A DNA stretch of 60,325 nucleotides from Fusicatenibacter saccharivorans (lineage in GTDB: Bacteria; Bacillota; Clostridia; Lachnospirales; Lachnospiraceae), in contig NZ_JADNOP010000020.1 in assembly GCF_015557635.1 (NCBI RefSeq), positions 1-60,325 of the forward strand, given 5' to 3'. Both the position numbers and the translations under genes were made by a program. The notes beneath the pieces are model-generated. The model was not told the DNA's origin and searched no databases. It was given only the letters and a program-made list of their open reading frames with translations. This document shows, one piece after another, positions 58,456 to 60,325 of the stretch (position 1 is its first letter; the number at the start of each line of letters is the position of its first letter).

Positions 58456-59673
58456 ATGGCAAGATTTACATTACCAAGAGATTTATACCACGGAAAGGGT
58501 GCTTTAGAGGCACTGAAAACATTTGAGGGAAAACGCGCAATGGTCTGTGTAGGCGGCGGTTCCATGAAACGCTTCGGTTTCCTGGATCGTGCAGTGGATT
58601 ACCTGAAAGAGGCTGGCATGGAAGTACAGCTTTTCGAAGGAATTGAGTCTGACCCGTCTGTAGAGACGGTTATGCGCGGTGCAAAAGCGATGGAAGAGTT
58701 CCAGCCGGACTGGATCGTAGCAATGGGCGGCGGATCTCCAATCGACGCAGCAAAGGCAATGTGGATCAAATACGAGTATCCGGACATCACCTTCGAGGAG
58801 ATGTGCAAAGTATTCGGAATGCCGAAACTTCGTAAGAAAGCTCACTTCTGTGCAATTTCTTCGACATCAGGAACGGCAACGGAGGTAACCGCATTCGCAG
58901 TTATCACCGACTATGAAAAAGGTATCAAATACCCGCTGGCAGACTTCGAGATCACACCGGATGTCGCAATTGTTGACCCGGATCTGGCAGAGACCATGCC
59001 GCAGAAGTTAGTTGCTCACACCGGTATGGACGCTATGACGCATGCGATCGAGGCATACGTTTCCACTGCAAACTGTGACTTTACCGATCCGCTGGCTCTG
59101 TATGCGATCCGTATGATCCAGGCAGATCTTGTAGATTCCTACAACGGAGATATGGCAAAACGTGACAGCATGCACAACGCACAGTGTCTCGCTGGTATGG
59201 CATTCTCCAACGCACTGCTTGGTATCGTTCACTCCATGGCACACAAAACAGGCGCAGCATTCGCTGATTACGGCGCTCACCTGATCCATGGAGCAGCAAA
59301 TGCCATGTATCTGCCGAAAGTTATCGCTTTCAATGCAAAAGATGAGACCGCAGCAAAACGTTACGCAGTCATCGCTGACGAGATGAAACTGGGCGGCGAG
59401 ACAACCGAAGAGAAAATCAAACTTCTCATCGCTTATCTGCGCGGCATGAACGACAAACTGAACATTCCGCAGTGCATCAAGAACTACGGAAAAGACAGCT
59501 ATCCGACCGAGCAGGGATTCGTTCCGGAAGACGTATTCCTGGAGAGACTGCACGACATCGCCGTAAATGCCATCGCCGATGCCTGCACCGGATCCAACCC
59601 GAGACAGCCATCTGTTGAGGAGATGGAAAAACTGCTGAAATGCTGCTACTATGATACAGAAGTAGATTTCTAA
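58456..59673 (+). CDS. Iron-containing alcohol dehydrogenase
   Basis: A 405-residue group III alcohol dehydrogenase. The coenzyme site is VAMGGGSPIDAAKAMW and the SSTSGTATEVTAFAVI block follows. Iron-binding His/Asp are in GMDAMTHAIEAY, GIVHSMAHKTGA and HGAANAMYLP. It probably reduces an aldehyde (ethanol/butanol/propanediol type) to recycle NADH. A Rex-like site at its promoter fits this role. GAAAGGGGTTCTGAACA lies before the ATG. Confidence 0.93.
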   Translation: MARFTLPRDLYHGKGALEALKTFEGKRAMVCVGGGSMKRFGFLDRAVDYLKEAGMEVQLFEGIESDPSVETVMRGAKAMEEFQPDWIVAMGGGSPIDAAKAMWIKYEYPDITFEEMCKVFGMPKLRKKAHFCAISSTSGTATEVTAFAVITDYEKGIKYPLADFEITPDVAIVDPDLAETMPQKLVAHTGMDAMTHAIEAYVSTANCDFTDPLALYAIRMIQADLVDSYNGDMAKRDSMHNAQCLAGMAFSNALLGIVHSMAHKTGAAFADYGAHLIHGAANAMYLPKVIAFNAKDETAAKRYAVIADEMKLGGETTEEKIKLLIAYLRGMNDKLNIPQCIKNYGKDSYPTEQGFVPEDVFLERLHDIAVNAIADACTGSNPRQPSVEEMEKLLKCCYYDTEVDF

Positions 59674-59687
59674 AAAGAAAACATATC

Positions 59688-59722
59688 AAAATCTCTCCGT
59701 TCTCTGGGCGGAGGGATTTTTT
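59688..59722 (+). terminator. Terminator after alcohol dehydrogenase
   Basis: AAATCTCTCCG pairs with CGGAGGGATTT, then TTT. Confidence 0.9.
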
Positions 59723-59804
59723 GCGTTAGAGAATAAAATTTATCCTCTTCCAGCAAGAAGACTCCGACCTCTAAGGTGAGAGATGAATTGCGTCCGTTAT
59801 CTTC

Positions 59805-59833
59805 TTGATATTGGGTTCTAATCATGGTATAAT
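59805..59833 (+). promoter_or_regulatory. Promoter inside the IS element
   Basis: TTGATA (59805-59810), a 17-base spacer and a perfect TATAAT (59828-59833). Confidence 0.78.
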
Positions 59834-59870
59834 AGAATCAGTCGAATAGAAGAAAGGGGGTCGAAATACA

Positions 59871-60284
59871 ATGGATTTGGATAATAATGCACATTCAGTG
59901 TTTTTACTGCACTATCATCTTGTTCTTGTGGTTAAGTACCGCAGACAGGTTTTTGATGACGCAATTTCCGGCAGGGCAAAAGAGATCTTTGCGTATATTG
60001 CTCCAAATTACAATATCACCCTTGAAGAATGGAATCACGATAAAGACCATGTGCATATACTTTTCAAGGCCCACCCCAATACGGAAATAAGCAAGTTCAT
60101 AAACGCATATAAAAGTGCAAGCAGCAGACTTTTGAAAAAAGAATTCCCGCAGATAAAGAAAAAGCTGTGGAAAGAACATTTCTGGAGTCAGAGTTTTTGC
60201 CTGCTTACAACGGGCGGTGCCCCGATTGAAGTAATCCAAAAATACATCGAAAGTCAGGGACAAACGGATCGAAAAAGGAAGTGA
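59871..60284 (+). CDS. tnpA: IS200/IS605 transposase TnpA (Y1, HUH)
   Basis: A 137-residue single-strand transposase. The HUH motif is in KDHVHILF, and the single catalytic Tyr is in EVIQKYIESQG near the C-terminus. It acts as a dimer on hairpins at the element ends. It appears intact. AGAAAGGGGGTCGAAATACA lies before the ATG. tnpB follows after five bases. Confidence 0.95.
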   Translation: MDLDNNAHSVFLLHYHLVLVVKYRRQVFDDAISGRAKEIFAYIAPNYNITLEEWNHDKDHVHILFKAHPNTEISKFINAYKSASSRLLKKEFPQIKKKLWKEHFWSQSFCLLTTGGAPIEVIQKYIESQGQTDRKRK

Positions 60285-60289
60285 CCAAC

Positions 60290-60325
60290 ATGGCAAACAA
60301 AGCATATAAATTCAGAATATACCCC
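60290..60325 (+). CDS. tnpB: TnpB, N-terminal start only (partial)
   Basis: The last twelve codons of the window read MANKAYKFRIYP, the characteristic start of IS605-type TnpB, an RNA-guided nuclease. AAAAGGAAGTGACC precedes the ATG. The rest lies beyond the window, so completeness is unknown. Confidence 0.88.
   Translation, partial: MANKAYKFRIYP

Larger units (their letters stand above)
59750..60325 (+). mobile_element. IS200/IS605-family element, left part (cut by window end)
   Basis: The left end carries the subterminal hairpin CTCCGACCT-CTA-AGGTGAG (59762-59780) flanked by CAAGAAG and GATGAATTG. An internal promoter, tnpA and the first codons of tnpB follow. The right end lies beyond the window. 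The left boundary is approximate. Confidence 0.88.

Overview
The window looks like a chromosome segment of a Gram-positive gut anaerobe of the class Clostridia, most likely family Lachnospiraceae. The evidence is the Firmicutes-style cysE-mrnC-rlmB-sigH cluster, two T-box leaders, a perfect CIRCE operator, a B-type (PyrK/PyrD) dihydroorotate dehydrogenase, a sporulation-type sigma-H, an oligoendopeptidase F and many small Lachnospiraceae-type proteins. Species cannot be named from the sequence alone.

Layout. 1-400: 3' end of a 23S rRNA gene and tRNA-Trp. 0.5-5.6 kb: a DUF4230 protein, a two-gene ThrE-type serine/threonine exporter, an IS200/IS605-derived structured insertion, and a large cell-wall protein whose L,D-transpeptidase domain has lost its catalytic residues. 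5.7-9.1 kb: a HAD phosphatase, mutY, a glycosyltransferase and ispF. 9.2-12.0 kb: a manganese-type riboswitch in front of a P-type cation ATPase. 12.0-15.2 kb: a Cys T-box followed by cysE-mrnC-rlmB-sigH. 15.3-17.9 kb: tRNA-Thr and a zone of decayed genes around a chromate-transporter pair. 18-32.4 kb: MATE pump, malic enzyme, aspartate ammonia-lyase with a divergent Lrp/AsnC regulator, glnS, a MocR-type regulator lacking its PLP lysine, pepF, HAD phosphatases and an FAD protein. 32.5-36.7 kb: AraC regulator, GH42 beta-galactosidase and a NahK-like sugar kinase. 36.8-39.6 kb: T-box plus ilvB-ilvN and an internally deleted ROK gene. 39.8-50.5 kb: lrgAB, an NhaC antiporter, CIRCE-controlled htpG, TetR plus oleate hydratase, an orphan EutH, DUF5721 and a CorA-like channel. 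50.6-56.9 kb: DegV, a small membrane protein, a cold-shock gene with a terminator hairpin in its leader, and pyrC-pyrF-pyrK-pyrD. 57-60.3 kb: an NlpC/P60 protein, a GGDEF remnant, an iron alcohol dehydrogenase under a Rex-like operator, and the start of an IS200/IS605 element cut by the window edge.

The genes fit a fermenting, amino-acid-using, glycan-degrading anaerobe. Malate and aspartate feed C4 metabolism (malic enzyme, aspartase). A Rex-like site would tie alcohol dehydrogenase to the NADH/NAD+ ratio. GH42 and the NahK-like kinase handle galactosides and N-acetylhexosamines. Oleate hydratase detoxifies host or dietary unsaturated fatty acids.

The strongest points for follow-up are the solitary omega-RNA-like IS605 derivative at 2.93-3.10 kb, two likely pseudoenzymes (the transpeptidase and the MocR protein), the terminator hairpin in the cold-shock leader, two long nested palindromes (47.9 and 57.0 kb), and several cis-regulators read directly from sequence (Mn riboswitch, two T-boxes, CIRCE, Rex). 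No CRISPR array or prophage was seen.
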